Assembly (NCBI RefSeq): GCF_013402795.1 | Contig: NZ_CP058595.1 | Span: 3,202,001 to 3,266,000 of the forward strand | Source: Costertonia aggregata | GTDB lineage: Bacteria; Bacteroidota; Bacteroidia; Flavobacteriales; Flavobacteriaceae | Reading direction: 5' to 3' | Length of the DNA: 64,000 nt | Part shown: one piece after another, positions 53,983-62,140 of the stretch | How positions within the stretch are numbered: the stretch's first letter is position 1 | How the letters are laid out: the number at the start of each line of letters is the position of its first letter | Translations under genes and position numbers: made by a program | The notes under the pieces: model-generated | Databases searched by the model: none | Told to the model about the DNA's origin: nothing | What the model saw: only the letters and a program-made list of their open reading frames with translations

Positions 53983-55012
53983 AGTTAAATTTTACGATAT
54001 ACCCAAAGAAGATTGGCTTGCCATCTTTAAAAATATAGAAAACAAAACGGGAATACCGGATTTTGCAGTTGAAAAAGATTGGTGGGTCGTCCAGACCTTG
54101 AAGATAGTCTTTGGAATGGGGATATCTGAACATTTGGTCTTTAAAGGCGGGACGTCGCCAAGCAAAGCTTGGAAACTGATAGGTCGATTCAGTGAAGATA
54201 TCGACCTTGCTGTTGACCGTGAATTTTTTGGATACTCCGGGGAACTATCAAAAAAACAATTGACCAAATTACGGAAGGAAACCAGCTCCTATCTCTCTGG
54301 GAAATTCTACCCTGAGTTACAAGAGCGATTTCAGAAGAACGGATTTAAGGATGTGGGTTTCAACATCATTCAGGCCGAATCAAGCGACCAAGACCCCCGT
54401 ATCATAGAAATCTATTATCCATTTCTGACCAAATCCCCTGGATATATCCAACCAAGAGTCCAGGTTGAAATTGGCTGTCGCTCGTTAAGAGAACCATTTA
54501 GTTTAACGCCGATAAAGTCTTTCGTGGACGAAGAATATCCAAATGCCGAATTTGTTGAGCCTCCAGTTAATGTTCCGTCGGTAACCCCTGAAAGGACTTT
54601 TTTGGAAAAACTGTTCTTACTGCATGAGGAATTCCAGCGTCCTAAGGAGAAGGTTAGGGTTGACAGGTTAAGCCGTCACTTATACGACATTTACCAATTA
54701 TCAAAAACAGAATTTGCGGCCAATGCCATCAACAATCAAGAATTATATGAAACCATAGTAAACCATAGGTATATATTCACAAAACTCGGTGGGGTCGATT
54801 ATAACCTGCATCACCCACAGGACATACGACCCATCCCATCCCTTGGGTATGAGGACGATTGGAAGGCAGATTATAAAACAATGCAAGAGCAAATGATTTA
54901 TGGGGATTCCCCATCCTATGAAGATTTGGTCAAGGAAATCCAAGAATTTTTAGAAGGGATGAAGGCATTGGATTGGAGAATGAGAACGGAATTTCCCTCG
55001 CCTAAGGGTTGA
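53975..55012 (+). CDS. AbiEii/AbiGii-type nucleotidyltransferase toxin
   Basis: A 345-residue nucleotidyltransferase with the family motif KGGTSPSKAWKLIGRFSEDIDL (residues about 47-68), which holds the GG(T/S) and the paired catalytic acids. The AbiEii family toxin acts in abortive phage infection and plasmid stabilisation by nucleotidylating RNA targets. Later conserved YPF, TPERTFLEK and RLSRHLYDIYQL segments fit. It is translationally coupled to the antitoxin, as typical for type IV toxin-antitoxin pairs. Confidence 0.9.
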   Translation: MDKVKFYDIPKEDWLAIFKNIENKTGIPDFAVEKDWWVVQTLKIVFGMGISEHLVFKGGTSPSKAWKLIGRFSEDIDLAVDREFFGYSGELSKKQLTKLRKETSSYLSGKFYPELQERFQKNGFKDVGFNIIQAESSDQDPRIIEIYYPFLTKSPGYIQPRVQVEIGCRSLREPFSLTPIKSFVDEEYPNAEFVEPPVNVPSVTPERTFLEKLFLLHEEFQRPKEKVRVDRLSRHLYDIYQLSKTEFAANAINNQELYETIVNHRYIFTKLGGVDYNLHHPQDIRPIPSLGYEDDWKADYKTMQEQMIYGDSPSYEDLVKEIQEFLEGMKALDWRMRTEFPSPKG

Positions 55013-55041
55013 GAATAATTTACATTGATTACATTTAAGTC

Positions 55042-55830
55042 ATGTCGGAAACCCTATATAAAGTATTGGATTTTAGTCAGCCAATAGGCAGACATTCGTT
55101 CGGCGAGGTCATGAGTGAACTGGCAGGTCTTTCCCCTTCACACAAAGAGACCACGCTTTCGGAAGGGCAACTAAAAACTCTTATTGCAACCATTTTTACG
55201 TATGGACTTCATTATGACGAGGTATCCGAAGAGCAAAGACAACTGCTATTAAAGGCAATTCTGGAAGATAAACAACCGTTGTTCAACCTATCCCATACTT
55301 TTGCAAGACATCTGATGAATAACCTTGATGATACCACGAAAGCACAGCTGGAAGCACTTCACAATATTGAATATGACTTGAAACGGCCATTGTCTAATGA
55401 ACCGCTAGTGGATTTTGTAGAAATGGAACTCTTGGACCAGACCACTTCATACCGGAAATGGGAATATGGCCGATTCTCCGTAGCTTATTTAACAGCGCAT
55501 TTTTCGACGCAGGCCCAATGGAAAAAAGTGGAGAAAACCGTGAAAGAAAAGAAACCACGCCCCGAAGCTTATCTCAAAAATTTTGATAAGGAATTGGAAA
55601 ATGCCCGCTATGGTCTCGATGCCCACGAACAATTACTCCTAAATCTTATCATAAAGGCCAAGTTATGGCCCAGCAAGACTACCATGGCCGATTATTTGTT
55701 GGCGGGTTGGATAGTACAACAACACCTTTTAGGCCTCTCCCTTCGTTCTGATAAACTTGCCAAATCCATTGAAATTGCCTTGGAGCGGACTCAAACCATA
55801 AACAAACGCCGGGGCGGTCCTAAATTATGA
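55042..55830 (+). CDS. Unknown protein, first gene of a coupled pair
   Basis: A 262-residue helical, soluble protein beginning MSETLYKVLDFSQPIGRHSF. No signal peptide, membrane helix or catalytic motif. It follows the toxin gene by 29 nt and overlaps the next gene by 4 nt (ATGA), so it may be part of the toxin-antitoxin operon. Not recognised as a known family. It could be structural, a regulator, or part of the plasmid stabilisation set; the choice cannot be made from sequence. Confidence 0.6.
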   Translation: MSETLYKVLDFSQPIGRHSFGEVMSELAGLSPSHKETTLSEGQLKTLIATIFTYGLHYDEVSEEQRQLLLKAILEDKQPLFNLSHTFARHLMNNLDDTTKAQLEALHNIEYDLKRPLSNEPLVDFVEMELLDQTTSYRKWEYGRFSVAYLTAHFSTQAQWKKVEKTVKEKKPRPEAYLKNFDKELENARYGLDAHEQLLLNLIIKAKLWPSKTTMADYLLAGWIVQQHLLGLSLRSDKLAKSIEIALERTQTINKRRGGPKL

Positions 55831-56312
55831 TCTCGTCAGAAAAACTGCTTAGCTATCTGAAAGATTTGACGAAGGAGGAGCATCCCGAGGTCAACGGGAA
55901 AGAATATTCCCGATCACAGGTCCTATTGGCAGAGCGTCTGGTACGCGATGCACAAAAAGCTATCGGAATTGCTTCGCAAAAACCAAAGCTTTCAAAAAGA
56001 AGAGCCTTTATCGTAATCTTGGAAGAACTTTATTACAGAGTCCCGAAATATCCTGAAGGTCTATCGCTTGAGAGTATTCATAGAAGGGCTTCCCAACGGT
56101 TCGAATATATGAACAGGGGCGCGAAATCACTTACCACTCCCACAGAGGTGCATCCCAAAGACCCCTGTACATTTTATGAGGATAACGGTTATGCCAAGGC
56201 ACGCTATAAATCGGCACTGCAACATCTCGTCTTGGAATCCCAACGCTATTTTGAAGTTCCAGAAGCCGAAACTTCTCTTAAACTTCTGTTCGAGGACGTC
56301 AAACTCTGCTGA
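55827..56312 (+). CDS. Unknown protein, second gene of a coupled pair
   Basis: A 161-residue helical protein with basic N-terminal half (SRSQVLLAERLVRDAQKAIG, KPKLSKRRAFIVILEELYYR) and no known domain. It is coupled by a 4-nt overlap to the preceding 262-residue gene. Both genes lie between the AbiE-type pair and the oriT/mob region. An accessory role in either is possible. Confidence 0.6.
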   Translation: MISSEKLLSYLKDLTKEEHPEVNGKEYSRSQVLLAERLVRDAQKAIGIASQKPKLSKRRAFIVILEELYYRVPKYPEGLSLESIHRRASQRFEYMNRGAKSLTTPTEVHPKDPCTFYEDNGYAKARYKSALQHLVLESQRYFEVPEAETSLKLLFEDVKLC

Positions 56313-56318
56313 ATCCAT

Positions 56319-56484
56319 TTACCGTACAACACTCCATGTACGGCAAAGCCCTTATTGACTTGCGATATGTTTTAGGTTTGGTCTAAGTTAATCGGAGGTC
56401 ACGTAGCAAGCCATGTTTTTGCAAGCAAAAACCGCTCACTTTGTTCGCGAGTCTTGTTGGGGAACCTCCCCAAACCCCTTAATT
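56319..56484. other. Candidate oriT upstream of mob genes
   Basis: A 165-nt non-coding stretch with three hairpins in a row: CCGTACA / TGTACGG (56322-56343), TTTTTGC / GCAAAAA (56416-56431) and TTGGGGA / TCCCCAA (56457-56473). It directly precedes mobC and the relaxase gene, the usual oriT position in mobilisable and conjugative elements. No nic consensus was identified. Confidence 0.5.
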
Positions 56485-56826
56485 ATGGCACGGCCAAAAA
56501 AAGATATTGAATCACTAAAGGCAATACGGGTCAACGTACGGATGACAGTCAATGAATACCTAATTGTTTCTGGTAACGCGGCAACTTTAGGAATGGGCAT
56601 ACCAGATTACGTTCGCAAGAAGATAACTAGTAGACCGCTTCCACGAACCAAGATAACACCGGAGAACAGACAGCTGTTCGTTGAGCTAAGCCGTATCGGA
56701 AACAACATCAACCAATTGACAAGAAACTCCCATCTAAGAATGCATGCGCCTAAAAGCTTGTTTTACCAGTTGGGGAAATTGAGAAAAGTCATACATGAAT
56801 TAAAGTCCGAAATCAAAAAGCGATGA
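56485..56826 (+). CDS. mobC: Mobilisation relaxosome accessory protein MobC
   Basis: A 113-residue DNA-binding relaxosome protein. The N terminus (MARPKKDIESLKAIRVNVRM) resembles a ribbon-helix-helix region and the C-terminal half has the MobC signature RIGNNINQLTRNSH. A start at 56413 is open but would overlap the candidate oriT; the ATG at 56485 is preferred. It overlaps the relaxase by 4 nt. Confidence 0.88.
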   Translation: MARPKKDIESLKAIRVNVRMTVNEYLIVSGNAATLGMGIPDYVRKKITSRPLPRTKITPENRQLFVELSRIGNNINQLTRNSHLRMHAPKSLFYQLGKLRKVIHELKSEIKKR

Positions 56827-57854
56827 TAGCCAAACAAATAATCGGAAAAGATTTCTATGGACTATTAGCTTATAACCAAAAAAAAGTGGAACTGGGCGAC
56901 GCCGTCGTTCTAGATGCAAATATCGATTTGGGAAGCGCGGTCGAAATGACTGATGAGTTCAACGTGATACGACAATTGCGTCCGCGCCTCGGCAAAGCGG
57001 TCTACCACGTATCTCTAAACCTACCGCACGGAGAAGAACTGAACGATAATCAATTCGTTTCCATGGGGGAGGACTATCTAAAGGGAATGGGATTCGATGA
57101 CAACCAATATATCATCTATCGCCATGATGACCAAAGCCACCGGCATATTCATATCGTGGCTAATCGGATAAAATTTTCCGGAGAATTAGTTAGTGATAGT
57201 AAAAATTACGAACGGAGCGAACGACTGGTTAGGAAGCTGGAAAATAAGTACGCTCTTTCACAACTGCCCGACCCAACGATTAGACGAAAGTCGGCGCTGA
57301 CCCAAAAAGAAGTTGAAAAGGCGATACGGACTGGGAACGCCCCTATCAAAAGCATACTCCAACAGCAGTTGGGGGCGGCACTAAAAAGTTCCATCAATAC
57401 GGAAGAGTTTCTCCAACAGCTGCGGTCAAAAGGTATTCGACCAAAATTCAATATCAGCAAAACAACGGGTAGGGTTTCCGGTGTTTCCTTCAAATACGAG
57501 GGGGTCATTTACAAAGGGAGCAGTCTGGGCCGACAATATTCATGGAACAACATCATAAAACAAATCGATTATGAACAAATCAGAGACCGTACAGTTATTC
57601 TCGAAAATAATCATCCAGAACAAGGAAATAAAGGAGCTGTTAATTCAGATACAGGCCCATCAAGGAACGATGTCGGAAAAACAAAAGATGCTGAGGGAGG
57701 GGCAATCCAAACTGGTGAAAAACCAAAATACGATTTGGGAGGCGCTCAAAAAGATGGCCTGATGGACGAACCTTTTACGCCGTTTAAAATGGAACTGGAG
57801 GATTTTGACCGTTGGAAGCGAAAGAAGAAGAAAAGGAAATCGAGAAATATCTAG
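56823..57854 (+). CDS. mobB: Relaxase (MobB-type relaxase/mobilisation nuclease)
   Basis: A 343-residue relaxase that nicks oriT and leads the strand into the recipient. The three-His metal motif HRHIHIV is at about residue 106, and the likely catalytic Tyr region is at the N terminus (KDFYGLLAYNQKK). The catalytic domain ends near residue 250. Beyond this the frame reads a low-complexity Gly/Asn/Lys tail, and another frame over the same DNA encodes a plausible coiled-coil protein (57571-57762). Confidence 0.88.
   Translation: MIAKQIIGKDFYGLLAYNQKKVELGDAVVLDANIDLGSAVEMTDEFNVIRQLRPRLGKAVYHVSLNLPHGEELNDNQFVSMGEDYLKGMGFDDNQYIIYRHDDQSHRHIHIVANRIKFSGELVSDSKNYERSERLVRKLENKYALSQLPDPTIRRKSALTQKEVEKAIRTGNAPIKSILQQQLGAALKSSINTEEFLQQLRSKGIRPKFNISKTTGRVSGVSFKYEGVIYKGSSLGRQYSWNNIIKQIDYEQIRDRTVILENNHPEQGNKGAVNSDTGPSRNDVGKTKDAEGGAIQTGEKPKYDLGGAQKDGLMDEPFTPFKMELEDFDRWKRKKKKRKSRNI
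57571..57762 (+). CDS. Overlapping small coiled-coil ORF inside relaxase tail
   Basis: A 63-codon frame, in a different frame from mobB, coding for a helix-forming, Lys/Glu/Gln-rich peptide (QNKEIKELLIQIQAHQG, LKKMA end). It begins exactly where the relaxase domain ends. Its stop overlaps an ATG in the mobB frame (TGATG at 57760-57764). It looks more protein-like than the mobB tail it overlaps, so either it is the true gene there, or the two frames are both used. Confidence 0.45.
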   Translation: MNKSETVQLFSKIIIQNKEIKELLIQIQAHQGTMSEKQKMLREGQSKLVKNQNTIWEALKKMA

Positions 57855-57876
57855 AAGCGGGGAATCATTGGATTCA

Positions 57877-58122
57877 ATGGGTAATCAACTAAACATACAA
57901 CCACTTAATTTGACCGGAAAGGCATTTTGCGAAAGGCTTGGCGTGTCTTATAATGGTCAAATTATGCTTGCTCTACGGGAGTTGGGATTGGTCAGTTTTT
58001 TCAAAGTAGGTAAAAAATACCTGTATGCTTATGAGGATACAGATTCGGTCAATCAAAAACTCAGGAAAGGTGAAATATCGATAAGGGTTGACAACGGCTA
58101 TTATATAACTTTGAATGAATAG
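57877..58122 (+). CDS. Small DNA-binding-like protein (81 aa)
   Basis: An 81-residue protein with a helix-turn-helix-like N-terminal region (LTGKAFCERLGVSYNGQIML, then ALRELGLVSFF) and a short beta-rich end. The ATG at 57877 is 22 nt after the relaxase stop. The frame stays open 24 codons further upstream but overlaps the relaxase tail. It resembles excisionase-type or winged-helix adaptor proteins but no exact family could be named. Confidence 0.55.
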   Translation: MGNQLNIQPLNLTGKAFCERLGVSYNGQIMLALRELGLVSFFKVGKKYLYAYEDTDSVNQKLRKGEISIRVDNGYYITLNE

Positions 58123-58451
58123 AAAGAAGGATTGGTTATGGATTCACAAGATGACATTTCGCCTAAAAAAATGATATATTAAAATTTTAGACTATTTCGA
58201 AAAATGATTATGTCTCTGATTTAGACTCTTTACAAAAAGCGGATTTTGTAAAGAGTTCTAATTTTATAGATTAAGTTTTAAGGAGTTTGACGGTAGTACT
58301 AAGCCTTATCCGAAAAGCGTAACGTAAAGAGTATAATTAATCTACCGTATTATTGAACTTATTAGGTTTTTATTGTTCATTACTTCTAAAAAGTTTATTT
58401 CTTCGTACTAATTAATTAGTTTAATTTTTTACATATAATTAAACTATTCTC
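58123..58451. other. Gene-free region upstream of the resolvase
   Basis: About 330 nt of very AT-rich DNA without a supported gene. It contains the 13-bp inverted repeat at 58225-58256 and would be the natural place for res subsites and the resolvase promoter. Confidence 0.55.
58225..58256. repeat. 13-bp perfect inverted repeat (possible res or terminator)
   Basis: ACTCTTTACAAAA / TTTTGTAAAGAGT separated by 6 nt. It lies 195 nt before the resolvase start. It lacks a terminator T tract, which favours a protein-binding site. Confidence 0.65.
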
Positions 58452-59066
58452 ATGGTTTTTGGATATGCTCGAGTAAGTACCGCAGAACAAAGTCTTAATT
58501 TGCAATTGGATGCGCTGCTCAAAGAAGGTATCGAGCAAAAGAACATCTACACGGACAAGGTTTCGAGCACTAAAGAAGAACGAAAGAGTTTGACCAAATT
58601 ACTGGATTATGTTAGGGAAGGTGACACTATTGTGGTTTGGAAACTAGACCGATTGGCCAGAAGCCTGATACATTTTACAAAATTGATGTCGGAACTGGAT
58701 CAAAAGGGCGTTAAATTTAGGAGTATCACCGAATCCTTCATTGACACTACCAAAAAGTCCTCCCAGTCGGAATTCATTATCAATATTTTCGCGGCCCTTG
58801 CCCAATTGGAAAGGGACATTATAATTGAAAGAACCAAAGCAGGTCTTGAATCGGCAAGACGACGTGGAAAAGTGTTGGGCGCCCCCAAAGGCCTGAGTAA
58901 GAAAAATAAGCAAAAAGCTGTCCTTTGTGAAGAGTACTTTAAGGAGGGAACAATGACCGTCACAGAAATTTGCGAGCGGTTGGATGTTTCGAGGGCAACC
59001 TACTACAAATATTTACGGATCAGAGGCCAGGCGAGAAAACTGAGGCCATATAAACCAAAAGTGTGA
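58452..59066 (+). CDS. Serine recombinase (resolvase/invertase type)
   Basis: A 204-residue small serine recombinase. The catalytic Ser is in YARVSTAEQS (near residue 10), with the RLDRLARS arginine motif (about 68-75) and RTKAGLESARRRGK. A C-terminal helix-turn-helix (VTEICERLDVSRATYYKYLR) binds the site. Such enzymes resolve multimers or invert segments; this one is too small to be an ICE integrase. An inverted repeat upstream is a candidate site. Confidence 0.92.
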   Translation: MVFGYARVSTAEQSLNLQLDALLKEGIEQKNIYTDKVSSTKEERKSLTKLLDYVREGDTIVVWKLDRLARSLIHFTKLMSELDQKGVKFRSITESFIDTTKKSSQSEFIINIFAALAQLERDIIIERTKAGLESARRRGKVLGAPKGLSKKNKQKAVLCEEYFKEGTMTVTEICERLDVSRATYYKYLRIRGQARKLRPYKPKV

Positions 59067-59151
59067 ATAAACGAACATCTAAAACAGAAGTAAGTGTTCA
59101 TATCGCATGCTTGATTTTCAGCATCAATCACTTCAAAATAATGACACCAAT

Positions 59152-59601
59152 ATGAAATATATTTTGTTAATTGTCTTAATGATGTCCTGCCTATGGTCAT
59201 GTTCGCAATCGCATGACATTACCGGCGAATATGAAAAGGTATTAAAAAGTGGGTCGGTTCAATCTTTATTGAAATTAAACCAAAATGGCACTTTCCGTTT
59301 CGACTCATATTCAGTTAGACAGATTGACGGAACAAACTTACCGGTAAATGAAAATTTACCCACTGAGTCTAGTATTAGTGGAAAAGGGAGATATAGAGTC
59401 AAGAATGATGTCATTTATTTCACAACCGATGGGGATACCGATATAGACCATAATTACCCGTTAAATTTCAATGATACCAAAGCAAAATTTAAAAATGGGT
59501 ACTCTAAGAATTCATCCAATGAAAGAGCCATCGCAAAGCTGAAATTCTTTGAGTCGGGTATTTTTTGGATTGATGGACTCGAATTGAAAAAGAGAAACTA
59601 G
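59152..59601 (+). CDS. Lipoprotein of unknown function
   Basis: A 149-residue lipoprotein: signal segment MKYILLIVLMMSCLWSC with lipobox Cys at residue 17, then a beta-rich domain with ITGEYEKVLKSG and LKLNQNGTFRFDSY, a pattern common in lipocalin-like or lipid/ligand-binding small Bacteroidota proteins. The start at 59152 is preferred to the upstream TTG or ATG at 59107, since the latter would place a hydrophilic stretch in front of the signal peptide. No partner genes nearby. Confidence 0.7.
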   Translation: MKYILLIVLMMSCLWSCSQSHDITGEYEKVLKSGSVQSLLKLNQNGTFRFDSYSVRQIDGTNLPVNENLPTESSISGKGRYRVKNDVIYFTTDGDTDIDHNYPLNFNDTKAKFKNGYSKNSSNERAIAKLKFFESGIFWIDGLELKKRN

Positions 59602-59665
59602 AAACGCACAACAATAAGGATACAGAGCTAATACGAAAGTTTAAATTAGCGAATGCCAGGAAACA

Positions 59666-59701
59666 CTGTATCTTCCAACTACATATTATCTTAACTTATA
59701 T
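59666..59701. repeat. 36-bp imperfect direct repeat, copy 1
   Basis: Intergenic sequence starting CTGTATCTTCCAACTA. A second copy at 61857-61893 differs by one substitution and one inserted A. The two copies bracket the frameshifted TlpA gene and the DinB gene. Confidence 0.75.
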
Positions 59702-59787
59702 CTGCATACAAAAGATGCATGAATCATGACCTATGTTCCTGAGTGGGCAAACGTATAATAGACTTTCAAAAAACGTTATTTAGACCA

Positions 59788-60878
59788 ATGAAGAATATTC
59801 TCTATTTCTGGTTGCTAATCGCAATGGGCTCATGTCAAATTAATAGTCAAAAAGAAACTATAGGCTATAAAATAAACGGCAAAATTACGGGTGCAACTGA
59901 TTCTTTAAAAGTAATCATAAGCAACGTTTATTTCATGGACTCAACTATAGTGAAAGATGGCGAATTCAGCTTTAGTGGAAAAACAGATACGCCTAGAAAA
60001 ATCCTATTGACTATTGAAATGCTTCTCAACGTAACAGTTTTTGGTTGGAAAACTCCAAAATAAATATTAGAGGTGATTATAATTATCTAGAGATTGCTAA
60101 GGTAACAGGCGGAGAAAATCAGGAAATCCTGAATATACGCAATAGTCGAAAAAAGCATGTTTTAAAAGCTATGAATGACTATTCTGCACAACTCAAGGAC
60201 AACACGATGGAAAAATCTCAAAAAGATTCCATTTATGCTACATATAAAATTCTTGCTGAAGAACTTCAGGACATTGAGAAGCAATTTGTTAAGGATTACC
60301 CCAATACGCTGGAGGGAGTAATTTTACTTGGTGTAAAAAGGGCAAGTTGGAATAGGGACACCGTAAGCAACATATTCGCTGGGATGAATAAGGAAATTCA
60401 AAATTCAGAAGCTGGTATTTTAATCTCCGAGTATTTAAAATCCAGTCCGGCTCCTCAAGTAGGAGACAAGTATATAGATTTCACTCTAAAAAATACTAAC
60501 AATGAAACATTCATTCTTTCGCAGAACTTAGGTACTTATACATTACTTGATTTCTGGGCATCATGGTGTATTCCATGTAGAAAGGAAAACCCAAATTTGA
60601 TTGAACTTTACAATAAATACCATAAGAGAGATTTACAGATTATCGGGGCTTCAATGGATAGGGAAAAAAGTGATTGGTTGAAAGCCGTCAAAGATGATAA
60701 ATTACCATGGCCTAATGTTATCGATTTAGTCGGTCCTCAAAGTAATAATATTTTCTTTCTCTATGATGTTCGGTACGTTCCAGACAACTTACTCTTGGAT
60801 GAAAACGGAATAATTATAGCCCGCAATTTAAGGGGTGAGGCTTTGAAAAAGAAACTTCAGCTTTTATATAAGTTATAA
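59788..60878 (+). pseudogene. Frameshifted TlpA-like thioredoxin with DUF4369 N terminus
   Basis: Two adjacent frames make one protein of about 363 residues. The first (59788-60063) has a signal peptide with lipobox (AMGSCQ) and the start of a DUF4369 domain (KINGKITGATDSLKVIISN). The second (60045-60878) continues DUF4369 (LENSKINIRGDYNYLEI) and ends with a TlpA thioredoxin domain with WCIPC active site (FWASWCIPCRKENPNL). The break is at the T run 60038-60042: one extra T would restore FWLENS. Either a true pseudogene, a programmed shift, or a homopolymer sequencing error. Confidence 0.75.
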
Positions 60879-61162
60879 CGGAACGTTTTTCTTCATCGAC
60901 AAATAAAAACGATTTGCCGATAATACCTATAGCAAGTAGGGCATAGAGCTTTAAATTTAATGGCTTGGGTGTATTTTCAAAGTCCGCCAAATCTTTTGGA
61001 GTTGGCAATTAAAAAATTAAAGATAATTACAAAACAAAAAGCTCCGGCTAGTAGACCAGACGGAAACGACAAGTTTCCTTGCCTGCTCTACTTGCCTTAG
61101 TCGCACCGTTAAAGGTTAAATGAAGGATTGCTTAAACTCCCTTTGAAATTTTTATCCAAAAA

Positions 61163-61705
61163 TTATTGAAACAGAACGTATCTTGGAGGTACTACACCGT
61201 TTAGTCTTAGGTACACAAGGATTTGTCCTCTGTGATGGGTAACATGATCAGACAGAAGTAAGAAAATTTGTCGTTTTGATCTGTTCAATCCGAAATAATC
61301 CAACTCATCATCGAGTTTTGACGTATCAAATTGTTCGATCAGGGATATGGTCTCATCAAAAGCTTTTTCGATTGTTGCAATCATTTCTTTTTTAGATTTA
61401 TTTAATGGCGCAAAAGTAGTGTCCGTTTTCCAATTCCGTGATTCTCGTTCACCCAGCAAGGATTGACTATGCCAATCCAACGCATATCCGATGTGCATTA
61501 AATTTTCCGCGAAGCTCTTAGAATCAGGAGTTGCTTTGAAGTTGTATTTATCCTCGGGCATGGTTTCCGCCACGAGAATTAAATACTTTCGGGAGTTTTC
61601 CAATCGCTCCAAATAATCCTCTATAAAAGCATTCTGTTGAGCTAGCAATGGCGAGTTAACTAAGCTGCTTATGACGATGCAAGTTAGAATAAGAATCTGC
61701 TTCAT
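61163..61705 (-). CDS. DinB-family protein with signal peptide
   Basis: A 180-residue exported protein: signal peptide (ending PLLAQQ) and a DinB-like four-helix bundle. The metal-binding His positions appear in LMHIGYALDW and in DHVTHHRGQI, the usual DinB triad. This Bacteroidota subtype is periplasmic and of unknown function; some family members are bacillithiol transferases or metal-dependent hydrolases. Confidence 0.85.
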   Translation of the reverse strand: MKQILILTCIVISSLVNSPLLAQQNAFIEDYLERLENSRKYLILVAETMPEDKYNFKATPDSKSFAENLMHIGYALDWHSQSLLGERESRNWKTDTTFAPLNKSKKEMIATIEKAFDETISLIEQFDTSKLDDELDYFGLNRSKRQIFLLLSDHVTHHRGQILVYLRLNGVVPPRYVLFQ

Positions 61706-62011
61706 AATATTTCAGTTTACTATACGACACTTTGGGAACCCTAAATAAACAGAAAAAGCTACTGAGCACATAGATTATTAGGTATGATAAAGGTACTAGC
61801 ACCTATAAAATATCTATATACCTAAAGAACAATAGGTTATAAAGGCTTCCCCGTCCCTGTATCTTCCAACTAGATATTATCTTAAACTTATATACACTTA
61901 TCATTGTAAAACATTTAAATCGCTTTTACTCATCGAAAGAAACAGTTCCCTCATTTTCGCTTTGGTTAATGCCTGAATGGACTCAATTTTAGAGAATTGA
62001 AAACTACCCAA
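61706..62011. other. Gene-free region with second repeat copy
   Basis: About 300 nt of AT-rich DNA between the DinB start and a small gene fragment. It carries the second 36-bp repeat copy (61857-61893) and presumably the DinB promoter. Confidence 0.5.
61857..61893. repeat. 36-bp imperfect direct repeat, copy 2
   Basis: Same orientation as copy 1 at 59666-59701, distance about 2.2 kb. One substitution (C/G) and a single-base length difference. Confidence 0.75.
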
Positions 62012-62140
62012 ATGAAACCCTCTAAAATTCTGTTATTTCTAATCCTAGCAGGTCTATCTCTTAGTGGACAGAAGGACTCTATTGAACCAATCGAATTAGA
62101 CAGCCTATATGTTCGCGCTTTGAATAGCCGAATTGATTGG
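62012..62140 (+). pseudogene. 5' fragment of an exported protein gene
   Basis: Frame beginning MKPSKILLFLILAGLSLSGQ, a good signal peptide, followed by KDSIEPIELDSLYVRALNSR. It then runs antisense into the end of the next gene (stop at 62141 on the other strand), where the protein-like character is lost. This looks like a gene start cut off by rearrangement. The family cannot be named from 43 residues. Confidence 0.45.

Larger units (their letters stand above)
20473..59066. mobile_element. Conjugative element backbone (ICE or conjugative plasmid), ends not resolved
   Basis: From the traQ end to the serine resolvase the window holds a full Bacteroidetes-type conjugation system, coupling protein, primase-like proteins, methyltransferase-helicase, PRTRC cassette, toxin-antitoxin pair and mobilisation genes. 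No integrase, att repeats or replication protein is seen, so the coordinates only mark the outermost genes that clearly belong to mobility functions. The stress-type genes to the left may be cargo of the same element. Confidence 0.75.

Noticed and set aside
60814-61008. 64-codon minus-strand frame
   Set aside because: Overlaps the C terminus of the TlpA-like gene on the other strand and has no family features.
61041-61080. Short hairpin GGAAAC/GTTTCC near a GC-richer patch, considered as a terminator or attachment site
   Set aside because: The stem is only 6 bp, there is no T tract next to it and no second copy.
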